DNA from: Cadophora sp. MPI-SDFR-AT-0126
Taxonomy: Eukaryota; Ascomycota; Leotiomycetes; Helotiales; Ploettnerulaceae
NCBI GenBank assembly: GCA_020747065.1
Contig: JAGMVK010000007.1
Location: forward strand, 2,790,001-2,854,000
Direction of reading: 5' to 3'
Length of the DNA stretch: 64,000 nt
In this document: piece after piece, positions 1 to 11,124 of the stretch
Position numbering within the stretch: the first letter of the stretch is position 1
Layout of the letters: each line of letters opens with the position of its first letter
Translations under genes and position numbers: made by a program
Notes under the pieces: model-generated
The model's input: the letters and a program-made list of their open reading frames with translations, nothing else
Database searches by the model: none
What the model was told of the DNA's origin: nothing

Positions 1-939
1 GTAGCGCTGACCTGTGTATATCTGGAGGAACGAAGTCTTGTGAGGTTCTGTGTAGGATCTGATATCGTTAGTCTGGTAGCTTGGAGACTGGAATATCAAG
101 TGGACATACCCATCTGCTTCGATGACAGTCATTTCATGTCCTTCAATGGCAAGCGAGGCAAATGTCAAAGCAGTCGCTCCAATGAACCTCAATCGATACG
201 TCTTCCCAGGCTGAACATCAATCGCAGCAAGACTGGCATTGCAAGCCGTCCCATTCGCACTCCCACCTCCCTTACCATTTACCAAGATCATGCTCGTCTC
301 ACCACTCCACGACAAGGGATTGGCAACCAATCCCGCTTCAATAGTGCTGTCATTCTTTATGAAGACGTCCTGCAAGAACACAATTCTCTCCTCGTCGTAT
401 TTGTACGGAACCTTTTTATCTTGAACGATCAAGGGGCCAGTGCAAGACACGGCTGCGAATCCTACGTGACTATGGTAGAAATATGTCCCTGCCATGCCAA
501 ATGGGACATGCATTTCGTAATCAAAGAATTTCGCGGGAGGAATTGGCCATTGGGAAGCGAGTGGTGTTCCGTCGCTGAAAGGAGAGGATGCCATCGTCAG
601 GCCATGCCAATGCTTGGTGGCTGGTTAGAATTGTGATTCCAGGAAAATACTAGAGAAAATTCTACTTACCATTGTCAGATTATTGTGCTCCATGTCATTA
701 TACACCCGAATCCAATAAGTGTATCCTTCTTTGATCTTCAATGCCGGACCAGGAGATGTTCCATTTACCAAGATGGTGGGCTTTGATGGATAGCATGATT
801 GCGCGAGTGGAGCTTCTGTGACTCGTAAGATGGCGTCTGGTATGAACGTTTCATCGTGGCATGTTGTATCTGCTAGTACGTGTCCGAGGCAGGACAATGC
901 GATTGCAAAAAGAGCGAATGTATTGGTATGGAGCAACAT
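1..939 (-). CDS. Secreted multicopper oxidase (ascorbate oxidase/laccase type), 5' part only
   Basis: Three exons are visible on the minus strand: 939-670, 612-110 and 58 to beyond position 1. The first intron (613-669) and the second (59-109, with a CTAAC branch site) restore one frame. The product starts with a signal peptide (MLLHTNTFALFAIALSCLG). It then has the N-terminal cupredoxin domain with copper ligand motifs HWHGL at about residues 91-95 and YHSHVG near residue 134, followed by the start of the second domain (EADGSY, IYTGQRY). The family oxidises phenols, ascorbate or metals at the cell surface using four coppers. The C-terminal copper ligands lie outside the window, so substrate class and integrity cannot be judged. 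The 51-nt second intron has no stop in frame, so a simple ORF search reads straight through it. Confidence 0.9.
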
Positions 940-2036
940 TTTGACGATAAGAAATGCGGGTCAGCACCCTGGTAAGACGAGAATCTGTTATGTTTTAGCT
1001 GATTGCTCTAGGACGTGCGAGATGATAGAAGAGAAAGATATTTCACGCCAGCTTGTATATGGTCGAGGTCATGGGGGGAGGTTCATCCTCTTGTCGATAA
1101 TTCTGTACCGACTCGGGATCAAATTCAAGCAGCTCAAACATTTGAAAACACAAAAGGCCACCAAATAGCAGAAGCTTACAGCTAGATGCAGAATTCCAAA
1201 TCGTTCAAATAGAAGCCTTGTGACGACTCAAAGACAGCACCAAAAACACGGACAATATCCAGGCACAAACAACGATTCCGAGAAAGAATGAGATAATTTC
1301 TCCAGATCCAGGAAACGACGCAGGAACGGAACGGGGATCGGTCCATGATTTAAACACCCAGCACTCGAAATCTAATATTACCATGCCCATAAGCTTTCGG
1401 TAGCGGGCAGTGCACTACCTGCCATCATCGAAATGAAGCCAATCCGATTCATCCGTAATCCATACAGCCCCAGGCGCCCCAGCGTCCCATAAAGCCTATC
1501 AAGCACTCGCTAGATTGCACCAAGGATGTGGCACTAGCAGGAGTGCAGTGCGGATCGGCGCCGCAAACTTAAATCTGACCTACATAAACGCCTGCTGCCA
1601 ATCAGGGACCACAGCGTCCGAGCGAGAGAACTGGAACTCGGGACTCCGCCGACAGGTCGGACATGGGCCGTGAAGTTTGCTGTGGGGTTTAAAATGCCGT
1701 ATTGTGCCGACGAAACTTTGAAGTGAAAAGATACTTGGTATTTGAAGTAGGTGAGGTGGCCGCAACGGAAATGAAGTGCTGCCTGCAATGGAATGGACCG
1801 GGGAATGAGGAATGGAAAACAGGTTGTTGCAGAGATCAGATGTGTCAGTCTGTCAGCCCTACGGCAACTAGCCGCTCCTTCAAGAATGCTGAGCTGTGAG
1901 TTGGCAGTGCTGTAAACCAATCTCTCATAAGCAGACGATCATCTCCCAAGAAGTCGAGCAAAATATCAAATCAGCGGCCGCCCTGCACCTCTCATCGTCA
2001 TTGTCCTATTTCAGACATTCAAAGACCTGGTACTTA
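940..2036. other. Intergenic, promoter side of the multicopper oxidase
   Basis: No recognisable gene. A 61-codon minus-strand ORF at 1205-1390 encodes one clear hydrophobic segment (about residues 31-53) followed by a basic tail. It looks like the end of a membrane protein, but no upstream exon could be connected. It may be a gene relic or chance. Confidence 0.4.
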
Positions 2037-2345
2037 CTAAGTCAAATCTTCATCAGATAGATAGCCACAGTTTCTATTTGAGTTCCTGTTCATCTCGCGA
2101 GCTATCAAACTTTTCAAGTTCCTAAAGTAAGTACCAGGGATGGTTGAACTTTCACTTTCGTCTGCGTCATGATCCAGGTTCTGGGCCTCTATAAACCATG
2201 TTATGGAACGGCGAAGCGAAAACCTAAAAGGGATACATACCGCGCTCATGTGCTCCGTACTGGACTCGTGTTCAGGGCAGTCGGCGTGTCTGGTTCTCGA
2301 AGCTATCATACCTTGATCTAATGAAAAATTTGAAAAGCTCCTCAT
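2037..2345 (-). CDS. Possible small hypothetical protein
   Basis: A 102-codon ORF, polar and acidic in its second half, not recognised. A GT-AG intron with a CATAAC branch site could be removed from its middle (after the codons MSA, resuming at AQNLD) without breaking frame, and a perfect GTAAGTA donor overlaps its stop codon. These are weak signs of a transcribed gene. It has no signal peptide or known motif. It could equally be a chance ORF. Confidence 0.22.
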   Translation of the reverse strand: MRSFSNFSLDQGMIASRTRHADCPEHESSTEHMSAVCIPFRFSLRRSITWFIEAQNLDHDADESESSTIPGTYFRNLKSLIAREMNRNSNRNCGYLSDEDLT

Positions 2346-2737
2346 CGATTCCGATGAAGGTACATAGTCAAAGCAACTTGTTTCTTTCCGAAAAGTAACT
2401 CAACGAGATGTCGTGGCAGTTGAAGTGCTCGAAACCTACCCTGGTCTTGTCAATCCCAGCCATTCCGCAGAAAGCACGAACGCAAATCACACGGCACAAA
2501 CCAGGGCATCCGTCAAACACCGACTTTCATGAGGTTTTCGCATGCTCTACTTTCGTAGTCGCGAAATGTAATGCATTATTAAAGTATCGGGGTATCTTCA
2601 ACAAGCCTTGACCATCAAATCCTACGACTCCAGCCGGTCCGGCTCCATGCATTTCCTCCATAACAATCCTCGAGCCTAGAACACCAATCTTATCCCCATG
2701 AAGTGTAATAGAATCATCTGTCCTCTAACTTTACTCG
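2346..2737. other. Intergenic
   Basis: No gene recognised. This lies downstream of the Ser-rich gene at 2738-4183 and presumably holds its 3' UTR. Confidence 0.4.
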
Positions 2738-4183
2738 CTATACTTTTTCGTTCTGCGTGGGCTGCTCAGTCTCGGTGGCCTCGTCATCACTTCCGTCTAC
2801 CTTTTCACCTTCTCCGCCTTCACCCCACGCAGAGTTGCTTCTGCTTAACTTTCCATTCGAGGCTCCTGTAGCTTCTCGAGGACTCGCGAGCGGACTTCCT
2901 GTAGTTGCCATACCTCCAATGCTTCCACTTATGCTGTCGGTTCTGCCATGTCCAAGAAGACCACTCTTGACACTCCCTCCATCTGCGGCGGTCGACTGCT
3001 TTCCTGCGTAGTAACTGTTGCGTTCGCTGGGTAGAGCTGGTGCCACACCAGTTGCTGAATAAATGCTGGCTCTCTCATTCAATCCACTGACACTTGGCCT
3101 CGGCTGGTGCGGTGTCGAAGTAATTGCGCCTGCCGCGTCGATGTTGGCACTCAAAACACTCAGAGGAAGACTTTCCCGACTTCCACCAAATAGGGACGAA
3201 GGAGCGAGTGCGCGAACTGAAGCATCCGTATCCATTGATCGTCTTCTTCGTCTCTTGGATGATGATGCGAGCGTGAGAATCGAAGCATTGTCAGTCAAAA
3301 GGTTGTTAGCTGTAGCAGTGATGTAGGTTGATGGATGTCCACCGCTGGCTTGTGGGGCCAAATGCGCCGGGATGGCAGTGGCAGGCGGAGAGGTTGGGAA
3401 TTGATGGGAGAATTGTATAGCCAGCGAATTGTTCCCGTGATTATGATTGTGCGAGGTAATTGCTGCATTCGGCGCTGCAGAATGGATGGTCGTAAGTGTT
3501 GTAGTCAACGACCGTACGGAGGGAGCAGGTGAAGAGAATGTGCTGTCCGCCCCTCTAGCTGAACTCACTCCACCACCTATTGTAGCATTCGTACCCTGCC
3601 CAGATGATGGCGCGTGTGAAGGTGCAGCGTCGGAATGTGCCCCCTCGGGCTCAGTAGACGTCGTGGGCGCCATAGACTTGTTGCCAATGGTCGGTGGGGG
3701 AAGCCCATCCAAAGAGGAACGCATAGAATGTCTCCGATCGATTGAAGATGTGCTCACCGAATTGCCAGTGGGGACTGTAGAAAAGGATCGATGGCCGTTT
3801 GGAACATCGCCATTCCCATTCAAATAGCCTGACTGTGGATATGGGTGGTTCTTGGAGAGGGCCTGCTTCTTGGACTTCATCTGATAGGTATTTCGTTTCG
3901 TGGTCGCAGGCTGATTTGTTTCTGCAGTTCCAGACGAGCTACCTTTGAAGCCGGTAAGCTTCTTCATCCATGTTGAGAAAGGTCTACGCCGTCCTGGTCT
4001 GTCTGCTCGGTCTGTCATTTCGGTCAGTTGAGTTGAGGAACGGGCAGCACCAGCAGTAGGGATGCTTTGCGGGCTCGCAAATTGGGTTGCAGATTCAGCT
4101 TTCGGGAAATGGTGGAAAGTACAGCACTGCTGGGCTTTTCTTGAGCTCATACCATGAGTTTGTGGTGATGTCTCGGTCGCCAT
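2738..4183 (-). CDS. Ser/Thr-rich disordered protein, conserved fungal hypothetical
   Basis: A single-exon ORF of 481 codons. The sequence is dominated by Ser, Thr, Ala, Gly and Pro. A basic patch (GRRRPFSTWMKKLTGFK) lies near residues 63-79 and a run of five Arg sits in an ASSSKRRRRRSMDT context around residue 310. The tail is acidic (DDEATETEQ). The segment NNLLTDNASILTLASSSKRR and the following SLFGGSRESLPLS look like the conserved core; I recall similar proteins in many Pezizomycotina, sometimes with an unhelpful cation-channel label, but I see no membrane segment to support that. The true start may be Met56 at 4018, where the conserved-looking part begins. It is divergent from MLH3 and shares a 536-bp promoter region with it. 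Function unknown. Confidence 0.75.
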   Translation of the reverse strand: MATETSPQTHGMSSRKAQQCCTFHHFPKAESATQFASPQSIPTAGAARSSTQLTEMTDRADRPGRRRPFSTWMKKLTGFKGSSSGTAETNQPATTKRNTYQMKSKKQALSKNHPYPQSGYLNGNGDVPNGHRSFSTVPTGNSVSTSSIDRRHSMRSSLDGLPPPTIGNKSMAPTTSTEPEGAHSDAAPSHAPSSGQGTNATIGGGVSSARGADSTFSSPAPSVRSLTTTLTTIHSAAPNAAITSHNHNHGNNSLAIQFSHQFPTSPPATAIPAHLAPQASGGHPSTYITATANNLLTDNASILTLASSSKRRRRRSMDTDASVRALAPSSLFGGSRESLPLSVLSANIDAAGAITSTPHQPRPSVSGLNERASIYSATGVAPALPSERNSYYAGKQSTAADGGSVKSGLLGHGRTDSISGSIGGMATTGSPLASPREATGASNGKLSRSNSAWGEGGEGEKVDGSDDEATETEQPTQNEKV

Positions 4184-4719
4184 CGCGATGTGAACTGGTC
4201 TTGATGTTGTTGAGACAAAGATATGACGCGAATATGCAGTGCTACGGAAGGCGCTTCGAGAATTCGTGGTATCTGGATGACCGTGATGTTTCAGCAGAGC
4301 GAATGTGTCGGATGCTGGGAGATTGCTGATGTGAGTGTGGAGTAGTGAGCCGAGGAATCGAGACAGGAGAGGGAGCTATCGATTCGGAGTGACCAGAGCG
4401 GCACCGTAGCCTCGTTGTGCCCCCAAACGGTAGAAAGGCTAGACTATGCTTATGTAATTGGTCCACGTGACATCGGGTTTATCAACTTCAAGTTTGAAGC
4501 CTAATCGAACACAGGACCCTTTACTTGCCAGCATGTCGTTTTGAAGCCGACACGGAGGAATATATGGTATGTCAGATATCTTGATGCATGGCAGTAACTT
4601 CCTCGCGTCGAAATTATGTCTTTAACTGCCCCTTTCTGCTATCGGAAAGTGCCACCAAGCCTCAATCCTCTCCTCATGGGACAGGAGCTTTTTGATATTG
4701 CTCAATAAGTCGCCTCAAG
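4184..4719. promoter_or_regulatory. Shared region between divergent Ser-rich gene and MLH3
   Basis: This 536-bp spacer separates two head-to-head genes and must contain both promoters. No strong TATA box or operator was recognised. Confidence 0.4.
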
Positions 4720-7637
4720 ATGTCCATTCAGCCACTACCACCCGATGTCGTTGCTCAAATCAAGTCATCGATCACAATTACGAGCCTGAATGGGGTCGTC
4801 TGTGAACTGGTCAAGAATTCATTGGATGCCAATGCCTCGAAAGTCGATATCAGTGTCGACTACAGCACGGGAAGTTGTTCAGTGGAAGACGATGGACTTG
4901 GAATATTGCCTTCGGAGTTTCAAACTTCGGGCCATCTTGGAAAGCCATATCGTGAGTTATAGCACACTTCCAACGTAGGCAAGTCTGATTTGCAATAGAT
5001 TCATCCAAGCTCAATTGTCATTCTCCAGTACACGGTGGTCGTGGTACCTTTCTAGCTTCTTTATCAGCTCTTGCTTTGGTCACCATTACATCTCATCATC
5101 ATGAGCATCGATCTCATAACACCATGACACTGCATAAATCCGAGGTAGCTTCTCGCCAGACACCCGCGCCACCACAGCAACACTTGCCAAGTCACCATGG
5201 AACACGTGTTACTGCTCGAGATTTGTTCGGAAACATGCCTGTCCGGGTCAAGCAGAGAGCTATGATTGCGGAAAGGGAAAGGGGAAACGCCAAGGACTGG
5301 GAGAGTCTGAGGCGAGACATCATCGCACTGCTGCTTCCATGGCGGCGGACTGTTGCTGTCAGTATCCGGGATTCTCAAACAAATAATAAAACGACCGTTC
5401 GACCGTCATCCATGCCGTTGCAGTCCGATAAAATGTCCGTATCATCTGTTTGCAGTCTCTTGACACAATCCTCTTTTATTGCTCACGATCAGAAGGCATT
5501 TTGGATCTCTGTTCACGCATCGACTCCCAAATTGGATATCAGCGGTACAATCTCCTTAGAGCCAGCCGCGACAAAACACGTTCAGTTCTTGTCCCTCGGT
5601 ATTCATCCAATCGCTTCTTCAGATGGTCAGAGTGTTTTACACGATGAGATCAATCGAATGTTCTCCAACTCGGCTTTTGGAATCGAGGAACATGCCGAAG
5701 ATATCGATAGCGCTGAGCAGGGACGAAGAGCAAATGCCGGTCGATACAAATCAGATGGATATACTAGCAGGGAACTGAAGGGTGTGAAGAAAGGTGTTGA
5801 CCGCTGGCCTATGTTTTTCATCAACATCCAGCCCTCCGACCCAGCAAACTCGATATCTGGGGTAGAAGATGTCTTGGACGAGAAGAAGCAGACCCTGACT
5901 GGCATATTAGAGCTTTTGAGAGTCCTCGTACGCGAGTTTCTCACCAAAAACCATTTCCGTCCGAAGTCTAGTCGCGGTCATCAATCCAGGAAGACAAGCG
6001 GGGCTGGGACCCCGGTACCGACATCCAAAGCATCCATCATATCTGAATCGAGCGAACACAGCGTAGCAAGGACCCAAAAGTCGCGCGTGCGAGTGAAGCA
6101 TAGCGCGGATGCTTTTACAACAAACCTGAGGCTGCCGTCTTTTCGGCAAGGTGTGTCGCTTGCAGACTCGCCATTCGACTCTTGGTCGAGGGTGAAGAAA
6201 GGCGCTGTTTCAAGACCGACAACTCCCAAGATCTTGGTCAACGATCTTGACGGCTCTGGAATATCGAGACCTGCTACAGCCCCTCCGCTCTTATTCGACG
6301 CTTCTACTTCCAAGAAGAGCTCAACACCCAGTGAGCCACCTGTGAAGCGTCTTCTTTCCAAAGATGGAAAGCTTCTTCGCGCTCCTTTCGACGATGTCGC
6401 GTTTCATGCCAAGTCACGATCTGTTCCTAAGTTTTCAGTACAAACGTCAGTCACGGATCCCAAAGATACTTCTGATATCACTGATGAACTTGTTACCTGG
6501 GTCAATCCTAGGACGAAGGTCCAGACAATGGTCAACAAACGTACGGGCCGGACTATGAAATCGGCGGGTCCTTCGTCGTATAGCAACCCCGTGCTACGTC
6601 TGACTACTTCCCTGTCAGGTCAGAGGTCTTCGCAGGCAACGCCAAGTCCATGGATCAGCGACCTGCTAAAAAGGTGGGACAATCCAGTCTTCGCTCCAGC
6701 TGAGGCATCCATTCCACGGATATCATCTGACGATGCTGATGAGACCACTCAAAATATTCTCCAAGGCCACCGGCATCATTGCTCCCATGTCGACATTGAT
6801 CATGCATTCAAGGAAGTTTCTTCTGGCATCAATGATCGAATATCAAAAGATGCTCTCAAACATGCTCAGGTCATGTCCCAGGTGGATCAAAAGTTCATCC
6901 TAGTGAAATTACAAGTAACTCGATCTGTGATCTCGGGGTTTGATAGTGCGAGTTTGGTGGTATTGATTGACCAACACGCAGCGGATGAGCGTATTCGGGT
7001 AGAGGCTCTTATGGAAGATCTCTGTACACCTTCACCACCAGACTCCGCCGGGTCTGCCCAGTCAGGCCTTCAGACAGCCTCCCTTGCCAAGCCCATTCAT
7101 TTCGATCTTTCCGTCAAAGAAATGCAGCTTCTCCAGAATCACCAACGCCAGTTCTCGAACTGGGGTATCCTCTATACCATCTCCACTTCTACGTCCACTT
7201 CTTCTCGCCTGACCATCCACTCCCTCCCGCCCTCTATTCTCGAACGCTGCCAAGCCACCCCACGCCTCCTCATCGACCTCATTCGCACCGAAGTATGGAA
7301 GCTCCACGACAAATCCAGCACACCGACCAAAGCCCTCCCACCGCGCGACTGGCTCCAAAGTATCCATACCTGTCCACAAGGCATTCTAGACATGATCAAC
7401 TCGAGGGCGTGCAGAAGTTCGATCATGTTTAACGATGTGTTAAGTAAAGAACAGTGCGAAACACTGGTGAGGAAGTTGGCAGAGTGTAAATTCCCGTTTC
7501 AATGTGCGCATGGACGGCCGAGTTTAGTTCCGTTGGTTGATTTGGGTTCGTTGCATTTGGGAGATTCTTTTAAGGAGGAAGAGAAGGAAGGTGGGTTTGT
7601 GGAGGAGTATCGGAGGTGGAAAGGGACGTTGAAGTGA
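4720..7637 (+). CDS. MLH3: DNA mismatch repair protein Mlh3 (MutL homologue)
   Basis: Two exons, 4720-4951 and 4999-7637, are joined by a 47-bp intron and give 956 residues. The N-terminal GHKL ATPase shows ELVKNSLDA (residues 29-37), DDGLGI, GGRGTFLASLSAL (the family's GFRGEAL region) and DLFGNMPVR (about 151-159). A long variable linker follows. The C-terminal dimerisation and endonuclease domain carries DQHAADERIRVE near residue 735, matching the DQHA-x2-E-x4-E metal-binding motif. It also has an ACR motif near 881 and C-x-HGRP near 912. All catalytic elements of the Mlh1-Mlh3 nuclease are therefore present. In other fungi this complex resolves meiotic crossover intermediates and contributes to mismatch repair in the nucleus. 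The family is confident; Mlh3 rather than Pms1 is chosen from the fungal Mlh3-like N-terminus. Confidence 0.92.
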
Positions 7638-8087
7638 AAGACGAGGAAGACCGAGTCATTATTAGTATTCGAGGCTACCATTTTTGGTGAAGCAGAAACC
7701 CACTATTCAAAATCGATTCTACCCCCCTGTTGTTACGTCGCGGTTATCGCAAAAAAGTCACATCGAATAGATCAGCAGTTCGTCTCAGCTCTCGACACCT
7801 CCATATCTCTGGTCAATCCTTCCACTCCTCTCTGGAAAATGACCGACTTCGTGCTGCCTCCTTCCCTCCATTGTATAAAACCTCTCACCACAACCAGCTC
7901 GACATAAGAACAGCCCACGACCATGCGAAGACACATGTTTACGGAACTTCTTCTTACTCTTGTACTGTCGGTTGCACCCAATGCAAAGTAGTGCTGCTTC
8001 GTACGCCGCGACTCTGTCTTCGAGGTATTCTGTTGATCCGCGGATTGGTGGCTCGCGGGCTTTGGTGAGGTCGATGGGTGTGCCGTC
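7638..8087. other. Intergenic between MLH3 and HET relic
   Basis: No gene recognised. It may contain an eroded 5' part of the HET gene that follows, but nothing could be aligned. Confidence 0.35.
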
Positions 8088-9470
8088 TGGGCTCTAAGTT
8101 ATGCTTGTCCTGGGTCATTGTGGACGCGCTTCATGTGGTCACGAAGATTCCAGTGGCGTGGAAAGCCATTTTCGGGGTGGGGCAATCTCTCAGACGAAGA
8201 GAAAAAGAGGTTCTGTACATCCCAGGACAATATCAAGCACCGACTGGAAGAGTTCAGTCTGTCTGATCTCCCAAAGACTTTCCAGGATGCTGTTAAAGTG
8301 ACTCGCCAACTTCGCATTCCGTATCTGTGGATCGATTCTCTCTGTATAATCCAGAGCGGGGACAACAACGAAGACTGGCAACGCGAATCTCGTCGAATGG
8401 AAACTGTCTTTTCGGCGGCTTACTGCACAGTTGCTGCAACTTCGGCTGCCGATTGGACGACAGGGTTTCTTGAACGAACTGTGACTACTGAATCTATCTA
8501 TGTCCAAAGTGCAGCCGGCAAGCAGTTGTACGTCAGTACGGACATTGATGACTTCGACGGGGATGTAGGGGGTGCTGAGCTCAACAGGCGAGCATGGGTG
8601 ATGCAGGAAAGTGTGCTTTCACGGCGAACGATTCATTTTAGCGCCAAGCAAACTTACTTCGAATGTGGCGAAGGGGTCTATTGCGAGAACCTTACAAAGC
8701 TAAAATCGTAAGTACTTGCGATATTTTGACTGATACGGTCCTGATTGTATCACTTCTGTACCGCGTTTCGGAGGAATTACTTCACGCTCGATCCCAACTT
8801 CCCAAACCGGCTTCTCGAATCAGGTCACAGACCTATCATTGAGTTCATTCGCTTCCTTATCGAAGACTTCTCGAAGCGGGAACTCACATATAAAACCGAC
8901 AGATGCGCCGCACTGTCCGGATTGCAGGCACGTGTCGCTCACGCAATAAAGTGCAAAGGCAGATATGGTACTTTTGAGAAGTACCTTCATAGGAACCTCC
9001 TTTGGCACGCATCTGATGTTGACTTGCAGAAGATCAAGTATGAGACTATGCATGTGCCATCGTGGTCATGGATGGTATACGACGGAGGCATTCGCTTCCG
9101 GGACGAGGACGTGATACCTTTTCGCCACGTGTGACGGATCAAAAACCTCCGCTTCGATGAGCATTGCGAACATGCACTGATCGCCGACGTAGGAAGGTTC
9201 CAGGATTGCAGAATGGAATTGGATGGGAGTCGTTATGCTGTATTCGACCTTTCCAAAACAAACAGAGGATGGATCTGTTATGATGTTCAGGACGGCAAGA
9301 ACCTTCTCGAGGAACACTGTTTTGTTATGGGATTCACGAAGAACAGCGAGCACTACTACATACTAGTTGCCAGACCAACTAGTGTGGATGGCGAGTATGA
9401 GAGAGTTGGGATTGGGCAGGTGCATAAGAACTGCCTCGTGAGAGAAAGGGTAAATGTGCGAGTGGTATGA
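8088..9470 (+). pseudogene. HET-domain (heterokaryon incompatibility) gene, disabled
   Basis: Frame-consistent HET coding runs from a degenerate version of the opening motif (WALSYACPG at 8088, where the family has ALSYCWG). It continues through LWIDSLCIIQ, the block around residues reading MQESVLSRRTIHFS, and VPSWSWMVYDG. A 66-bp intron (8708-8773) splices in phase, giving KSNYFTLDP. After 9131 an in-frame TGA (9132-9134) interrupts coding that resumes immediately in the same frame (NLRFDEHCEHALIAD, then RYAVFDL and RGWICYD) and ends at 9470. No start codon or full N-terminus was found. HET proteins trigger cell death on contact between incompatible individuals; this copy looks non-functional. 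If the TGA were an intron end or a sequencing error, a shorter gene could survive. Confidence 0.72.
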
Positions 9471-10005
9471 ACACATCGCGTCTAGAAAGCATGGATGAGT
9501 AGGTTGATGTCGATCAAGGCGTTTACTTGGGGTTCACATCATTTTATGGGCTCATTTTCCGTCTAGGCTTCGTCTGCCTTTAAGTCATCTAATTGCAAGT
9601 GAAACAAACTCTGAGTGTTGCCACACAATATATACCGTTGGGTGCATGAAAGGATTTTGAATTAGTGACAACTCAGTTGTTATGTACTTTGGTAGCATGC
9701 TTGATTGTAGAAGCTGCCTGTTTAGGTGTTCTTATATAACTTAGACAAGAGACCGTAGCTGCCTAGTAGGCAGCCACGGGTAATCTGGGATCCAACAGTG
9801 TCTCGCCACGCAGGGATGGACGTTAGTGAGTTTTGCCTAGTTTCTTGATCTTGAACTACATACAAATAGAAGGCAGTGATGATTTCAACTTTTCTAATAC
9901 CACGTCGAACGCCGACAAGAATTCCCATCCCAAAGTCCCATGCGCGAAAGCTGCGGGGTGTTTCCTTCGAAGCCGAACTAATATCCCAAGACCTCAATCC
10001 GTACA
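9471..10005. other. Intergenic
   Basis: No gene recognised between the HET relic and the bZIP gene's 3' end. Confidence 0.4.
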
Positions 10006-10683
10006 TCAAACAACCTCTCGATCACAGTCTTGCGTATCCTGCGGTAGTCCCTCGTTCGATGAACAATGCGACATGAGTTGCGATACCCTAGTCGGCCCAC
10101 CCTTCAATGACTTTCTCGGTGGTGGTTGAGCAAGTGCACTCTCAATAGCACCCTTCAAGGACTCTGTTGTTTGGAGGAGGAATTTTATTATTTGCTGCAT
10201 ATTTTCGGTGTACTCCGAGTACTCGGATATCTCTTGATGGAGTTCTTCGATTAGCTCCTTATTCCGAGCTCGCCAAGCAGCTTGCGAAACTCTGTTCTGC
10301 TTCCGCCTCCTGGCTACAGCTTCTGCTGATAGGCGTCTAGGACCGCGTAAGCTTCCTTCGGATTCCAAAGCTAGTTTCTCTAAATCGGTAGTAGTCGGAG
10401 AAAATTCCCCTGTCGAAATTGGATCCCCTTGGATGCTGCCGCCCCGCTCAGAGTATGTCACTTTAGAAGGGTCCCCGATCAGATTGCCCGTGAACTGAAG
10501 ACTCGATGTATTTATCTGCCAAAGTCAGTTACAATAGTATCAAGGAGACTTCGTGAGTTTTACCGTCAAATGATCTGGAAAAGAGTTAATGAAACCACTC
10601 GCTTCAAGAGGGATAGTATCCAGATTTTGTTGATAGAGAGTCGCGCTATTCCAACAGCTGTCTTGGTTGTATTCGAATGCCAT
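10006..10683 (-). CDS. Small bZIP transcription factor
   Basis: Two exons, 10683-10564 and 10515-10006, are separated by a 48-bp intron and give 209 residues. The basic region at about residues 109-128 reads RKQNRVSQAAWRARNKE and contains the N-x7-R signature of bZIP proteins. It differs from the common fungal RKAQNRAAQRAFRERKE form. A heptad region (about 128-160) follows, with Leu, Ile and Met but few ideal leucines, so the zipper is weak. The N-terminus (MAFEYNQDSCW) is short and the C-terminus polar, with no other domain. It is presumably nuclear and dimeric. Target genes cannot be inferred from the neighbours, which are relics. Exon phase and basic region support a real gene; the function is open. 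Confidence 0.72.
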
Positions 10684-10975
10684 TGTAAGTTTTCTTTGTC
10701 AATTATGCAGTCGAAGTTACAAATGTCAAGCTCTAGGTTAAGGGCTTCAGTTATCTATATATCAGTAGTCAACTCTCGACCCCAGCCTTATATGGACTAT
10801 AGTCACGGGAGGTGTATTAATTATCGTACCGAGGACTAGTGATTAGTAAATCGTGCCTCGAATCGTAGTACGAATTACGAAGAGCTTATCTCAATATCTG
10901 TAAGGATCGTGGTTGGCAGCGGCAGGTGGGCAGTTTGATTTTGATCAGATTATTAATCAATAATATATATTTTAT
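10684..10975. other. AT-rich spacer upstream of the bZIP gene
   Basis: AT-rich DNA with short TA runs just before the inverted-repeat element. No gene seen. Confidence 0.35.
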
Positions 10976-11104
10976 CCGTTGCGCTGCTGTCAGGATTACA
11001 CTTCGCTTACTGTACAAACTGTTGCTCCAGGGGATCTTCAGCGCCTTCTAGCGCTGGCGCTCAGGCCAGTGTAATCCTGGCAGCTGCGCCACCAGGCGCA
11101 ACGG
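10976..11104. mobile_element. 129-bp inverted-repeat element (MITE-like)
   Basis: The left end reads CCGTTGCGC then, after a short gap, CAGGATTACAC. The right end carries the exact reverse complements, GTGTAATCCTG and GCGCAACGG, with about 10 extra bases between the two blocks. The centre has a further small palindrome (AGCGCCTTCTAGCGCTGGCGCT). It has no coding capacity. No clear target-site duplication was seen at these borders, so it could also be a structured repeat rather than a transposon remnant. It is more GC-rich than the AT-rich DNA to its left. Confidence 0.5.
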
Positions 11105-11124
11105 GTGGAGGCGGGGGTAAGATT

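Noticed and set aside
40..636. 198-codon plus-strand ORF at the left edge
   Set aside because: Antisense shadow of the multicopper oxidase exons, whose motifs read on the minus strand.
2026..2137. 12-bp inverted pair CCTGGTACTTAC / GTAAGTACCAGG
   Set aside because: Short, no loop conservation or neighbouring function; likely chance or splice-site-like sequence.
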